A DNA stretch of 64,000 nt, from positions 73,328 to 137,327 of the forward strand of contig CAYWHP010000003.1 in assembly GCA_964457845.1 (NCBI GenBank), written 5' to 3'. The DNA is from UBA12481 sp964457845. GTDB taxonomy: Bacteria > Bacteroidota > Bacteroidia > Bacteroidales > UBA12481. The notes under the pieces were generated by a model that saw only the letters and a program-made list of their open reading frames with translations, was not told the origin of the DNA and did no database searches. Numbering within the stretch: the stretch's first letter is position 1; every line of letters starts with the position of its first letter. The position numbers and the translations under genes are program-made. This document shows, one piece after another, positions 17,893-26,345 of this stretch.

Positions 17893-18077
17893 GAGGTTTT
17901 TATTACCACGGAGACACGGAGAACACGGAGGGACACGGAGAAATTCATTAACAAACAATTCACATTTCTTAACGGTTTGGCCTGAGAAATCGAACTGATC
18001 GTTCTTACCTTTATCCCGACCAAAAAAAACTCCGTGTCCCTCCGTGTTCTCCGTGTCTCCGTGGTAAAAAAAACCTC
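17893..18077. repeat. 48-bp inverted repeat of ACACGGAG units flanking an 89-bp spacer
   Basis: Left arm 17893-17940 and right arm 18030-18077 are complementary with one mismatch. Each arm contains four CACGGAG units plus a T/A-rich end. The spacer is AT-rich with no gene. The right arm ends 3 nt before the ATG at 18081, so it overlaps the expected leader and any ribosome-binding site of the next gene. Similar CACGGAG arrays are known as dispersed repeats in unrelated bacteria. Confidence 0.9.
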
Positions 18078-18080
18078 CCC

Positions 18081-20747
18081 ATGAACCGAACTACCCTCAT
18101 TGCCGTAACCCTCCTCCTCACCGTCTCCACCCTCCCCGCCCAGGTCACCCCCAAACAGCTTGAAGCCTTCACGTACCGAAACCTCGGCGCCTTCCGCACC
18201 GGTGCCTGGATCGCCGATATCGCCGTACCCGAAAACCCCGATGCGGCAAACCGGTACACCTTCTACGTCGGCACCCGCGCCGGCGGCGTGTGGAAAACTG
18301 ATAACAACGGCACAACGTTCCGCTGCATCACCGATACCCTCGGCGTAACCACCATCGGCGCCGTTGAGGTGGCCCCATCCGATCCAAATATCGTTTGGGT
18401 GGGTACCGGTGAAGCATACAACGCCCGATCCTCGTACGCAGGCAACGGCATCTGGGTATCGCACAACGGGGGGAAAACCTGGAGCAACAGGGGACTGACC
18501 GATTCACACCACATTGCCAGGATCCTCATCCACCCTACCAATCCCGATATCGTTTACGTTGCCGTGATGGGGCACCTCTTTTCACCCAACGAGGAACGAG
18601 GTGTGTTCAAAACCACCGACGGCGGAAAATCCTGGAGGAAGGTGCTGTACATCAACGACCGGACCGGGGTCATCGATCTAACCATGAACCGCAAAAATCC
18701 GGATATCCTCTTTGCTGCAGCTTATGAAAAGCAGCGCACCCCATGGACCTTCGAGCCGGGCGGGCCCGGCAGCCGGATCTACAAAACCGGCGACGCCGGT
18801 GAATCCTGGGAAATGCTGGCGAACGGCCTGCCGGCAGGAAATCTCGGCCGCATCGGCATCGACATCCACCGCGCAAATCCCGACATCATCTATGCAGTGA
18901 TCCAGAACCTCAACCCCGATCCGGAGTTCGATCCGAAAAATCAGCGCCAGACGAGTGCAAACATCGATGCCACCTATGATGCCCTCCTCGGCGGTGAAGT
19001 ATACCGCTCGGCCGACGGCGGAACGAGCTGGAAAAAGATGTCCGACAGCAAGACCGACGTGAGCGGAAAGGCTGCCTACTCCTTCAACCAGATCTATGCC
19101 GATCCGGTTAACCCCGATCATGTGTATATCCCGGGAGTATCCATGTTCTATTCCTTCGATCAGGGCAAAACCTGGCCGATGGGCTGGCGCGGCCGCGACC
19201 GCTTTGAAAGCAATTTCGGCGATGTGCGTTGCTTCTGGATCGACCCAGCCGACCCCCGGCACATGATGCTGGGCAGCGACGGCGGCATCTATGCCACCTG
19301 GGACGGCGGCCTTACCATGAACCATTTCTACCACCTCGGTACCGGCGAGATCTATGATGTGGAGGCAGACAACTCCTCCCCGTACAACATCTATATCGGC
19401 CTTCAGGACCATGAATCCTGGAAAGGCCCGTCGAACAGCTGGTCGGGCGAGATCGGCCCCGAAGAGTGGGTCGTTACCGGCGAAGCCGACGGCATGTACA
19501 CAAAGGTCGACCACGAAAACAACCGCTGGCTCTACTACACCGGCCAGTTCGGACTCCACCACCGGGTCGACCAGCTCACCGGTACCCGCACCGATATTTC
19601 CCCGAAAGCACCGAAAGGAGAACCACCCTACCGCAACGCCTGGGTCACTCCGCTGGAACTTTCACCAAAGAACCCCGGCATTATTTATACGGGCGGCCAG
19701 TACCTCCTGCGCTCCATCGACCGGGGCAACAGCTGGGAAAAGATCAGTCCCGACCTCACCACCAACGACCCGGCAAAGATCAACGGCAAGGGGCACATGC
19801 AGTACTGCACCATCTCCGCCATCGCTGAATCGCCGGTGAAATCAGGCGTCATCTGGGTCGGCACCGACGACGGGAGGGTTCACCTCACCACCACCTACGG
19901 CGCCGCCTGGGAGGAGATGACCGACCGCCTCGCTGCCCTTGGCGCACCCCGACTGATGTACGTGAGCCGGATTGTGGCCTCCGTGTCGGATGCCGGTACC
20001 GCCTATGTGGCAAAAACCGGGTTCCGCGACGACATTTTCAAGCCTTTCGTTTACAAAACCACCGATTTCGGGAAGAGCTGGATGCAAGTAACCACCGGCC
20101 TGCCCAACTCGCCGGTAAGCGCCCTCTGCGAGGATCCGGCCAACCCGTCGATCCTCTACCTGGGCTGCGATGTGGGCGTTTACGTGAGTTTCAATACCGG
20201 TACAACCTGGATGTCTTTCCGCCAGAACATGCCGCCGGTACCTGTCACCGACCTGATGGTGCATCCGCGCGAAAAGGACCTCGTGGTGGGCACCTACGGA
20301 AGGGGCCTGTGGATCACCGATGTTTCGCCTTTAAGCGAGATGGCAGATACTCTCCTTGCAAAGCCATACCATCTTTTTACAATCGAAAACAAACCCCAGT
20401 TTAACTTCTCCGAACGGTCGGGCTGGGGCAACTACCAGATGACCGGCGACAATCATCTGCGCTCGCCCAATGAGCAGAACGGACTGGAGGTGTATTATTA
20501 TATCGGCACCATTCCGGCGCAGGACAAGGTTTTCCTGCGCGTTCCCGGCCGTGGCGGCAAGGAGGAGGATATCCCCGTTTCCAATACCCCGGGCCTCCAC
20601 CGTGAATATGTGGATACCTGGCGGATGCCTCCCGGCAATTACCCGATCAGTCTGCTGGTGGGGAAAAGCCGCGTTACGAAAACGGCCAGGGTGACGGAAA
20701 GCCCGGTTTGGCCGGTTGGGCATATAACACCGGGAACTGCAAAGTGA
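18081..20747 (+). CDS. Secreted sortilin/VPS10-like multi-bladed propeller protein
   Basis: 888 residues. A signal peptide (MNRTTLIAVTLLLTVSTLPAQ) is followed by at least ten Asp-box-like motifs, for example VSHNGGKTW, KTTDGGKSW, KTGDAGESW, RSADGGTSW, YSFDQGKTW, RSIDRGNSW, KTTDFGKSW and VSFNTGTTW. These mark BNR/VPS10-type beta-propellers, here probably two propellers or one ten-bladed one (about residues 50-750), and a C-terminal beta domain. No T9SS sorting domain is visible. Related proteins are annotated as glycosyl hydrolases, but no catalytic sialidase residues can be claimed. A PDZ-domain protein is encoded 16 nt downstream. Confidence 0.85.
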   Translation: MNRTTLIAVTLLLTVSTLPAQVTPKQLEAFTYRNLGAFRTGAWIADIAVPENPDAANRYTFYVGTRAGGVWKTDNNGTTFRCITDTLGVTTIGAVEVAPSDPNIVWVGTGEAYNARSSYAGNGIWVSHNGGKTWSNRGLTDSHHIARILIHPTNPDIVYVAVMGHLFSPNEERGVFKTTDGGKSWRKVLYINDRTGVIDLTMNRKNPDILFAAAYEKQRTPWTFEPGGPGSRIYKTGDAGESWEMLANGLPAGNLGRIGIDIHRANPDIIYAVIQNLNPDPEFDPKNQRQTSANIDATYDALLGGEVYRSADGGTSWKKMSDSKTDVSGKAAYSFNQIYADPVNPDHVYIPGVSMFYSFDQGKTWPMGWRGRDRFESNFGDVRCFWIDPADPRHMMLGSDGGIYATWDGGLTMNHFYHLGTGEIYDVEADNSSPYNIYIGLQDHESWKGPSNSWSGEIGPEEWVVTGEADGMYTKVDHENNRWLYYTGQFGLHHRVDQLTGTRTDISPKAPKGEPPYRNAWVTPLELSPKNPGIIYTGGQYLLRSIDRGNSWEKISPDLTTNDPAKINGKGHMQYCTISAIAESPVKSGVIWVGTDDGRVHLTTTYGAAWEEMTDRLAALGAPRLMYVSRIVASVSDAGTAYVAKTGFRDDIFKPFVYKTTDFGKSWMQVTTGLPNSPVSALCEDPANPSILYLGCDVGVYVSFNTGTTWMSFRQNMPPVPVTDLMVHPREKDLVVGTYGRGLWITDVSPLSEMADTLLAKPYHLFTIENKPQFNFSERSGWGNYQMTGDNHLRSPNEQNGLEVYYYIGTIPAQDKVFLRVPGRGGKEEDIPVSNTPGLHREYVDTWRMPPGNYPISLLVGKSRVTKTARVTESPVWPVGHITPGTAK

Positions 20748-20763
20748 TGAAGGAGGAGTTGTG

Positions 20764-21225
20764 ATGTCTGAGATTCGAAGACCAGTTTTGAATTCTGAAG
20801 ATCAAATTTCAAGGATCGGTAAAGTAGCCCTTGTGCTGGGGTGGCTGCTTTTGGCCGGTGCCTGTGTTCAGGCACAACAATTGGCCTCTGGCAGGGACTG
20901 GCCCGAACGCTATGCCGCATCGTTCGGGTTTGAGCTCATGACCGACCACAACGGCCTCATCATCGTGGCCTCGGTCGACACCACCGGTCAGGCCCACCGG
21001 CTCGATGTACGGCCCGGCATGGAGGTGATCGGATGGAACCGGATACACATCCAAAAGAGAATCAAATCGATACGGCCTGGCAGGTACCGGAAATCCTATC
21101 CCCTTATGACCGAAGAACAGGTACGGTTGCTTCTCCTCACCCGCGGCCGTCCCGGTGAAAAGGCCGAGGTTTTTTTTATCACGGAAACGGGAAACGCGCG
21201 GGGGATCGGCCTTACGGCACGATAA
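20764..21225 (+). CDS. Small exported PDZ-domain protein
   Basis: 153 residues from the ATG at 20764, which has AAGGAGG 7 nt upstream. A GTG 3 nt earlier is possible. After a short polar start there is a hydrophobic export segment (VALVLGWLLLAGACVQAQ), then a single PDZ-like fold: GLIIVASVDTTGQAHRLDV, RPGMEVIGWN and a C-terminal strand KAEVFFITE. No protease domain is attached. It follows the sortilin-like gene by 16 nt and probably works with it in the periplasm or outer membrane (inference). Codons 3 to 12 are made from a dispersed 31-bp repeat. Confidence 0.75.
   Translation: MSEIRRPVLNSEDQISRIGKVALVLGWLLLAGACVQAQQLASGRDWPERYAASFGFELMTDHNGLIIVASVDTTGQAHRLDVRPGMEVIGWNRIHIQKRIKSIRPGRYRKSYPLMTEEQVRLLLLTRGRPGEKAEVFFITETGNARGIGLTAR
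20770..20800. repeat. Dispersed 31-bp repeat, copy 1
   Basis: Starts GAGATTCGAAGACCAG and ends GAATTCTGAAG. It matches 30010-30040 at 28 of 31 positions. It lies inside the first codons of the PDZ-protein gene. Confidence 0.85.
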
Positions 21226-21229
21226 AGAA

Positions 21230-21313
21230 GACATGAGACATGAGACAGAAGACATTAGACAGGAGGCTCTTGTCTCATGTCTCATGTCTCATGTCTCATG
21301 TCTATTGTCTTTC
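21230..21313. repeat. Palindromic heptamer array (GACATGA / GTCTCAT units)
   Basis: Five phased 7-bp units (GACATGA, GACATGA, GACAGAA, GACATTA, GACAGGA), a central GGCTCTT, then GTCTCAT four times, GTCTATT and GTCTTTC, all in one 7-bp register. The two halves are complementary and can form a long hairpin between two convergent genes. The last IspH codons and its stop lie inside the array. Confidence 0.95.
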
Positions 21314-22153
21314 CAAAAAGCCCCTCGCCTCCTCCATCTGCCACGCCGGCGTCGAGGTAGCCCCGCAAACACCCACTGAATCGCCCGGGTTGAACCAGGC
21401 CGGATCAATCTCGGCTGCCGAGGCTATTTTATAGGTGCGCGGGTTTGCCTGCAGGCACGCGTCATAAAGGACCTTGCCGTTACTCGATTCCGTACCCGCA
21501 ATAAAGACAACCGCCGAATGGACCCGGCAGAATTCCTGTAGCACCTCGCGGCGGCCCGATACCTGGCGGCAGACGGTGTCCTTCAGGATCACCGAGATCC
21601 CGGCCTCCACGAGCTTTTCGCGCATCGTATAAAGCTTGTCAATGCTCATGGTGGTCTGGCTGTAAAGGGTTACCTGCCGGGGGAGCTTTTCAATATCCAG
21701 TTCCTCAAAATCCTTGAATACGATGGCATTGCCCTTCAGGTGGCCAACCAGGCCAACCACCTCGGGATGGCTCGCCTTGCCGAAAATAAGGATGCTATTA
21801 CCCTGACCTTCCGATGTGATCACCCGGTCCTGAAGCTTCAGCACGATCGGACAGGTGGCATCGAGAATCTCATTTCCGTTCTCCCGCAATATCGTGTAAG
21901 TTTCCGGCGGCTCTCCATGTGCCCGGATAAGCACCTTCTGCCCGTGCAGGTTTTTAAGCTCCTCAAGGTTGACCGTAACCATACCCAACCCTTCTAACCT
22001 CCTAACCTCCTCACCATTATGCACAATCTGCCCCAGGCAGTAAAGCGTCCCGCCTGACCGCAGGACCTCCTCGGCCTTTGTGATCGCCTTCACTACCCCG
22101 AAGCAGAAACCTGAGCGGGGGTCGACGTCAACGGTAAGGTGCATTTTTCCCAT
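21302..22153 (-). CDS. ispH: 4-hydroxy-3-methylbut-2-enyl diphosphate reductase
   Basis: 283 residues from the ATG at 22153 (MGKMHLTVDVDPRSGFCFGV); MHLTVD at 22144 is an alternative. Conserved cysteines of the [4Fe-4S] site appear in GFCFGV, LDATCPIV and the late ILKDTVCRQVSGRRE block, with the substrate-binding AHGEPP and the AGTESSNGKVLYD region. It catalyses the last step of the non-mevalonate isoprenoid pathway. A longer frame extends 36 codons upstream but translates the CGTGACG repeat and is rejected. The C-terminal codons are drawn from the GTCTCAT array, so the extreme C-terminus is repeat-derived. Confidence 0.96.
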   Translation of the reverse strand: MGKMHLTVDVDPRSGFCFGVVKAITKAEEVLRSGGTLYCLGQIVHNGEEVRRLEGLGMVTVNLEELKNLHGQKVLIRAHGEPPETYTILRENGNEILDATCPIVLKLQDRVITSEGQGNSILIFGKASHPEVVGLVGHLKGNAIVFKDFEELDIEKLPRQVTLYSQTTMSIDKLYTMREKLVEAGISVILKDTVCRQVSGRREVLQEFCRVHSAVVFIAGTESSNGKVLYDACLQANPRTYKIASAAEIDPAWFNPGDSVGVCGATSTPAWQMEEARGFLERQ

Positions 22154-22171
22154 AGGGCAAATATATTTATA

Positions 22172-22308
22172 ATCGTGACGCGTGACACGTGACGCGTGAC
22201 GCGGGGGATTCGTAACGCGTGACGCGTGACGCGTGACTCGAGGCTTCGCATCACGCGTCACGCGTTACGTGTCACGGCTCTTCCGCGTCACGCGTCACGC
22301 ATCACGAT
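22172..22308. repeat. Composite palindromic repeat built of CGTGACG heptamers (copy 2)
   Basis: A 137-bp element with the same order as 11041-11169: CGTGACG block, CGGGGGATT spacer, second CGTGACG block, a middle spacer with GGCTTCG, complementary block CACGCGT, GGCTCTTC spacer and a final complementary block. It begins ATCGTGACG and ends ATCACGAT. It separates ispH from the tRNA-Gln promoter. Confidence 0.92.
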
Positions 22309-22323
22309 TTTTTTCCCCACCTT

Positions 22324-22354
22324 TTTGGGAAAATTTCTTTTTTGCCTATATTTG
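22324..22354 (+). promoter_or_regulatory. Promoter of tRNA-Gln
   Basis: TTTG at 22324-22327, a 19-nt spacer and TATATTTG at 22347-22354, an exact TAnnTTTG match, placing the start about 3 nt before the tRNA 5' end at 22364. Confidence 0.75.
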
Positions 22355-22363
22355 TGGCCTGAA

Positions 22364-22436
22364 TGTCCTGTGGTGTAATTGGCAACACGTCTGATTCTGG
22401 ATCAGTAGAGTCTAGGTTCGAGCCCTAGCAGGACAA
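22364..22436 (+). tRNA. tRNA-Gln (anticodon CTG)
   Basis: 73 nt. Acceptor TGTCCTG pairs with CAGGACA. The D arm is GTGT/ACAC, the anticodon loop TTCTGGA gives CTG at 22397-22399, and the T arm is CTAGG-TTCGAGC-CCTAG. The base pair closing the anticodon stem (T-T) is mismatched. CCA is not encoded. A terminator begins 2 nt after the discriminator base. Confidence 0.95.
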
Positions 22437-22437
22437 C

Positions 22438-22469
22438 AAAAAAGGAGACTGGCAACAGCCTCCTTTTTT
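22438..22469 (+). terminator. Intrinsic terminator after tRNA-Gln
   Basis: AAAAAAGGAG-A-CTG, GCAA loop, CAG-C-CTCCTTTTTT: a GC stem with six T residues on the plus strand and six A residues before it, so it can serve the convergent gene as well. Confidence 0.9.
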
Positions 22470-22494
22470 CATTCGTAACAGTACCCGGCTTTCG

Positions 22495-25400
22495 TCACTG
22501 TTTCACCACCCGCACAACCCGGCTTTTCCCGTCCTCCCCCACCACCGTAAGATAGTAGCTGCCGGACGGCAGTGCACCAATGCCGAGTTCGGCATGGCCG
22601 CCGGAAGCGGATTCCTGCAGCACCGTTTCGCCAAGGGTGTTTTTAAGGATCAGCGTCACCGGCCCGTACCCCGGAAATTCAACAAAAAGTTTATCCCTTG
22701 CAGGTACTGGAAAGACACGGATATCGCCGGCAATAGTCGATTCCGCCGACGCGGTTCCGGAACACTCGTTGTTGTAGGCCTTGACGGGTGAGCCGCCCTT
22801 GCAGCCCTGCACCCAATTGGAGCCGGCGCTGAGGTTGCCGTCAGGATCAACCAGTTCAAGCGTGTAACCTTTGCCATCGGCACCCGTGGGCCAGGGCGAC
22901 TGGTCGTCATACACCACCGCAGAAACCGGCTGGCCGAGGTAATTATAAAGTTTAACTGCATCTCCGCCGGCCCCCAAACCAAACGTAAAAACACCCGCAA
23001 ATGCAACCCCGGGGTGCATCGACGGGAAACGCAGCCCATCATTCACCACCACGATACGCTCCCCCGGACCGATGGTGGTGGTGCCGGAAAAACGGAATAC
23101 ATGCGTGGAGTCCTCGTCGGTGAAATACCACCCGTTCAGGCTGGCCGCCATCGAGGGGTCACGGTTCCATATCTCGATCCAGTCGCCTGACTCGGCAAGC
23201 GGATCGGAGTTGTAATTGATTTCTGATATAACAAGGGATTCCGACCAGGCCTGTTCGGTAAACCTGGCGCGGAAAACGGCGGAACGGGTGAGCGTATCCT
23301 CGAAAAAAACGTTCAATGGCTCTGTAATCAAGGTGTTGGCATCCCAGCCCGAAAAAACATAACCGGGGGCAGGTAAAGCCTCCACCTGCACCGGAATGCC
23401 GTCAAAGTATATACCGGTCCAGGGATAGGTATCCGGGATTACCGTGCTGATCCTCACGGTTCCCGATCCGGCAGGTGCCACATCGAGCGTGATGTTGACA
23501 GCCTTCTTCAGCCCGAAATTTGTCCGTAGGTTGTTCCGCACCACTGCCTGCCGGCTGGTGAGCTCACTGATCATGGTGCGCTGGGCAGCATCGGTCTGCC
23601 CCAAATAGGAGGATACCGGAGTATTGAAATCGCCCCAGCGCAGCCAGTTCATCGAAAGCTCCGGGCGGGTAAGGCTGTATATATCCCCTGCGATGGTGCT
23701 TAGCCGGTTGGCCCTCCAGGCCGTATTGAGCAGGTCGGCATACCGGTTGATGAAATAGTTGAGGTACCGCCGGTTTTGGATGGACTTCTGCCAGATATGA
23801 ATATACGGGTATCCCGGATCATAGTCCCGCATGAACCTGATGTGGTCCATATTGCTGTCCGACCAGCCGTTGGGGGCCAGCGACCACTCGAGGTCGATGA
23901 GGCTGAAGCGCCAGCGGTTGCCGGTCTGCGGACTCCTGTGTATGCGGATGTTATTGTACGGCCAGTCGGTATTGGCCATAAAGGATTGCGCACAGATGTA
24001 ATCGGTGTAATGCGCCATGTCGAAATAGCGGTCGGCAAGATCCACATACGCGTCATCAACCGTATTGATGCTCATCAGTTTATCATAGTCAGTGCCGAAG
24101 CGGGTTACCGGATCAGTGCCAACCACCGCGCGGAGCTGACCGCCATACCAGTATGAAACCGAAAGGATTTCGAGTGAATCCTCATCGGTTCCGAAGTGCT
24201 GCCGGAAGAAATCCTCGTCGATTTTTTCGCGAAGTTCGTAGAACCCCCAGTAGGCGCCGTTGAGAAAAACCTGGACCGGAGCGAATCCCGCATAGGTATT
24301 GAGCGTACCATCTCCCATCGAGCGTGTTTCGATGGCATCCTTGCACGGAAAATAGAGGTACTGGTTCGAGCCGTTGCGGATATAGAAGGTGGCATAGCTG
24401 TTTCGATCCGGCTTTGCAGGGATCAGCGGGTATTTAACGTCGCCATCGCCGAGGGCTCCGTTGCCGGGCTCGATACGGAAGGACCGCTGGGGGTTCGACC
24501 GGCTGCCGCCGGCTCCTCCGTCGATCCGGATGCCGGCATGCTGGCTGAACACCGGCAAGTGACTGCCGGGAGCGAAAAATTCAATATGGCACTGCTTCTT
24601 CCAGTCGCTGCCCCAGTTATCGTAAATACCGGTCTCGCCATACAGGTCCCTGTTCTCAATCGATATCGACAGCACTGCGGCAGGGGTCTGCTCCTGCCCG
24701 ATGAAATAGGTTTGGGTAACCACCGCGGAGGGCAGCTTGTGAAATTCGCTGAAGCAGCGCGCCTTAAGAACGTGATTGGAGGAAAGCGTCACCGGCGTTC
24801 CGGTATACCTGGCGGAGCTGGTATCGGGGATCTGTCCGTCAATAGTATAATGAATATTGCCGGTGCCCGACGGGGATGACATGCTGACTTTCACTTCACC
24901 CGGGTAAAACCCGCCAGGCATCGAAAGCACCGGCGCTGTTTCGAACCCCTCGGTGTAGGCAGCCTGTTCGTCGTTGGATGACCCGGGCGTACTTTGCAGG
25001 AATACCCCCCTCAGCGGAGAGCCGTCGGTGGCACTTCCCACACTTGAATTCACCGGCATGCCCGCCAGGAGTTCCAGTTCTCCGGCCGGATTGCCGAAAT
25101 TATCGGTAAGGAAAAGGGTTTCACCCTGGCTCGACAGTTTGAAATTCGTTTCGAGGTTGTTGCCATCGTCCATAGTAAACCAGAGCGGGGCAGGCCGGTA
25201 GGGCGAATCGGAACTCTTCAGCCCGACCAGCAGAAATGGCCGCAGGCTCATATCGACCTGCCCGTTCGTAAAATTATGACCTTCGATCGCAAGAACGTTA
25301 TTCCCCTCACGGATAAGCAGCCCGAACCTGACCATGTCCAGCGGGAAAGCCTCCGGCAGACCTCCCTGATACATAATGGCTTCCCGCGAAACATCCGCCA

Positions 25401-26025
25401 GGCTGTTCCACTCCACCTTACTGATGTTTGCCCGGGCAATTTCGGTACCGTTGAGGTACGCCACGAATCCATCGTCATAATCGATGAACAGGGAAACAGC
25501 TGCCAGGTCGGATACCGAGGTGATCTCAAATGTTATACGCGTGTAAACAGATACCTTCGGCATGGGAAACTCTGTTGCATCATCACCATCGCCGTAACCG
25601 AAACCTCCCAATCCGCGGTTCCAGCCCGAGTCGTCGAAATCCGGCAGCATCCAGGTTTTGGAGGTTGACGCATCGGGATTGACCCAGTTCCATGTATCGT
25701 CTTCGCGAACAGCAGCCTCCCAGTGATTGATCCCCTCGCTCCCCTTCCCCTTGCCGTTGGCAAATACCAGCAGAAATTTCCCGGCATCGAGCCGGATATC
25801 CGGGAATGCCCACTTATTTCGGTTTGCAGCGTTATCGGAAAGATGATAATGCCAAAGGTTAACCGGTTCGCTTCCGGCATTGTACAACTCTATCCAGTCG
25901 GGATTGTCGCCCGATGCATCGGTGACCTGTGTGAAGTTCCGGCAGGAAGCCTCGTTAACGACCACCTGTCCACGCAGGGGCATCGACATTAATATACTGA
26001 AAAACAACACGTAAACTATCTTCAT
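22495..26025 (-). CDS. Large secreted protein with two lamin-tail domains, CotH-like domain and T9SS sorting signal
   Basis: 1176 residues from the ATG at 26025, which begins a signal peptide (MKIVYVLFFSILMSMPLRGQ); a 36-codon upstream extension has no signal and is rejected. Order: lamin-tail domain (about 20-135, VVVNEASCRNF, DWIELYNAGSEPVNLW), beta-sandwich, chitobiase-like segment (HYTIDGQIPDTSSARYTG), CotH kinase-like region (NGAYWGFYELREKIDEDFF, FSLIDLEWSL), second lamin-tail domain (about 930-1080, LVISEINYNSD) and a type A T9SS C-terminal domain (VFPVPARDKLFVEF ... VRVVKQ). It is probably cell-surface anchored. CotH proteins include protein kinases of spore coats; activity here is unproven. 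Confidence 0.88.
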   Translation of the reverse strand: MKIVYVLFFSILMSMPLRGQVVVNEASCRNFTQVTDASGDNPDWIELYNAGSEPVNLWHYHLSDNAANRNKWAFPDIRLDAGKFLLVFANGKGKGSEGINHWEAAVREDDTWNWVNPDASTSKTWMLPDFDDSGWNRGLGGFGYGDGDDATEFPMPKVSVYTRITFEITSVSDLAAVSLFIDYDDGFVAYLNGTEIARANISKVEWNSLADVSREAIMYQGGLPEAFPLDMVRFGLLIREGNNVLAIEGHNFTNGQVDMSLRPFLLVGLKSSDSPYRPAPLWFTMDDGNNLETNFKLSSQGETLFLTDNFGNPAGELELLAGMPVNSSVGSATDGSPLRGVFLQSTPGSSNDEQAAYTEGFETAPVLSMPGGFYPGEVKVSMSSPSGTGNIHYTIDGQIPDTSSARYTGTPVTLSSNHVLKARCFSEFHKLPSAVVTQTYFIGQEQTPAAVLSISIENRDLYGETGIYDNWGSDWKKQCHIEFFAPGSHLPVFSQHAGIRIDGGAGGSRSNPQRSFRIEPGNGALGDGDVKYPLIPAKPDRNSYATFYIRNGSNQYLYFPCKDAIETRSMGDGTLNTYAGFAPVQVFLNGAYWGFYELREKIDEDFFRQHFGTDEDSLEILSVSYWYGGQLRAVVGTDPVTRFGTDYDKLMSINTVDDAYVDLADRYFDMAHYTDYICAQSFMANTDWPYNNIRIHRSPQTGNRWRFSLIDLEWSLAPNGWSDSNMDHIRFMRDYDPGYPYIHIWQKSIQNRRYLNYFINRYADLLNTAWRANRLSTIAGDIYSLTRPELSMNWLRWGDFNTPVSSYLGQTDAAQRTMISELTSRQAVVRNNLRTNFGLKKAVNITLDVAPAGSGTVRISTVIPDTYPWTGIYFDGIPVQVEALPAPGYVFSGWDANTLITEPLNVFFEDTLTRSAVFRARFTEQAWSESLVISEINYNSDPLAESGDWIEIWNRDPSMAASLNGWYFTDEDSTHVFRFSGTTTIGPGERIVVVNDGLRFPSMHPGVAFAGVFTFGLGAGGDAVKLYNYLGQPVSAVVYDDQSPWPTGADGKGYTLELVDPDGNLSAGSNWVQGCKGGSPVKAYNNECSGTASAESTIAGDIRVFPVPARDKLFVEFPGYGPVTLILKNTLGETVLQESASGGHAELGIGALPSGSYYLTVVGEDGKSRVVRVVKQ

Positions 26026-26345
26026 ACCAGCACATTGGATTGTGGCCCTAAAGTAACAATAGTAACGGATTACAGTCGTTATCCCAGTGTAACCAAAAGA
26101 TGCGAACACCCCGGGGAACCGCTGCCACAGCAAACCAATGGAATAACAGCGGGATACGGATTCACGTCTTATTTATGGAAGGAAATTGTTCATATCGTTG
26201 CATTAAAAAAGGTACAATTACGCAAGCGAATTCTGAAAAAAAAACATAAAATCGTTTCATCAAAATGAACGTTGCAATTCTATTATAATAAGCTTTAAAT
26301 CAACATTTTAACCAATCTTCATCTTCCAATATTCCCGACCGTTTG
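26026..26345. other. 320-bp divergent intergenic region without a gene
   Basis: AT-rich spacer between the CotH-like gene (minus) and kamA (plus). On the minus strand a 7-of-8 match to TAnnTTTG lies at 26057-26064 (TACTATTG). No good promoter match was found on the plus strand before kamA. No RNA gene, repeat or coding sequence was recognised. Confidence 0.6.

Noticed and set aside
22154..22261. N-terminal extension of IspH by 36 residues
   Set aside because: The codons translate the CGTGACG heptamer repeat, and the conserved IspH start lies at 22153 or 22144.
22364..22436. Integration site at tRNA-Gln
   Set aside because: No integrase and no duplicated tRNA 3' end. The gene has its own terminator and ordinary neighbours. 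The same holds for tRNA-Pro at 52735-52809.
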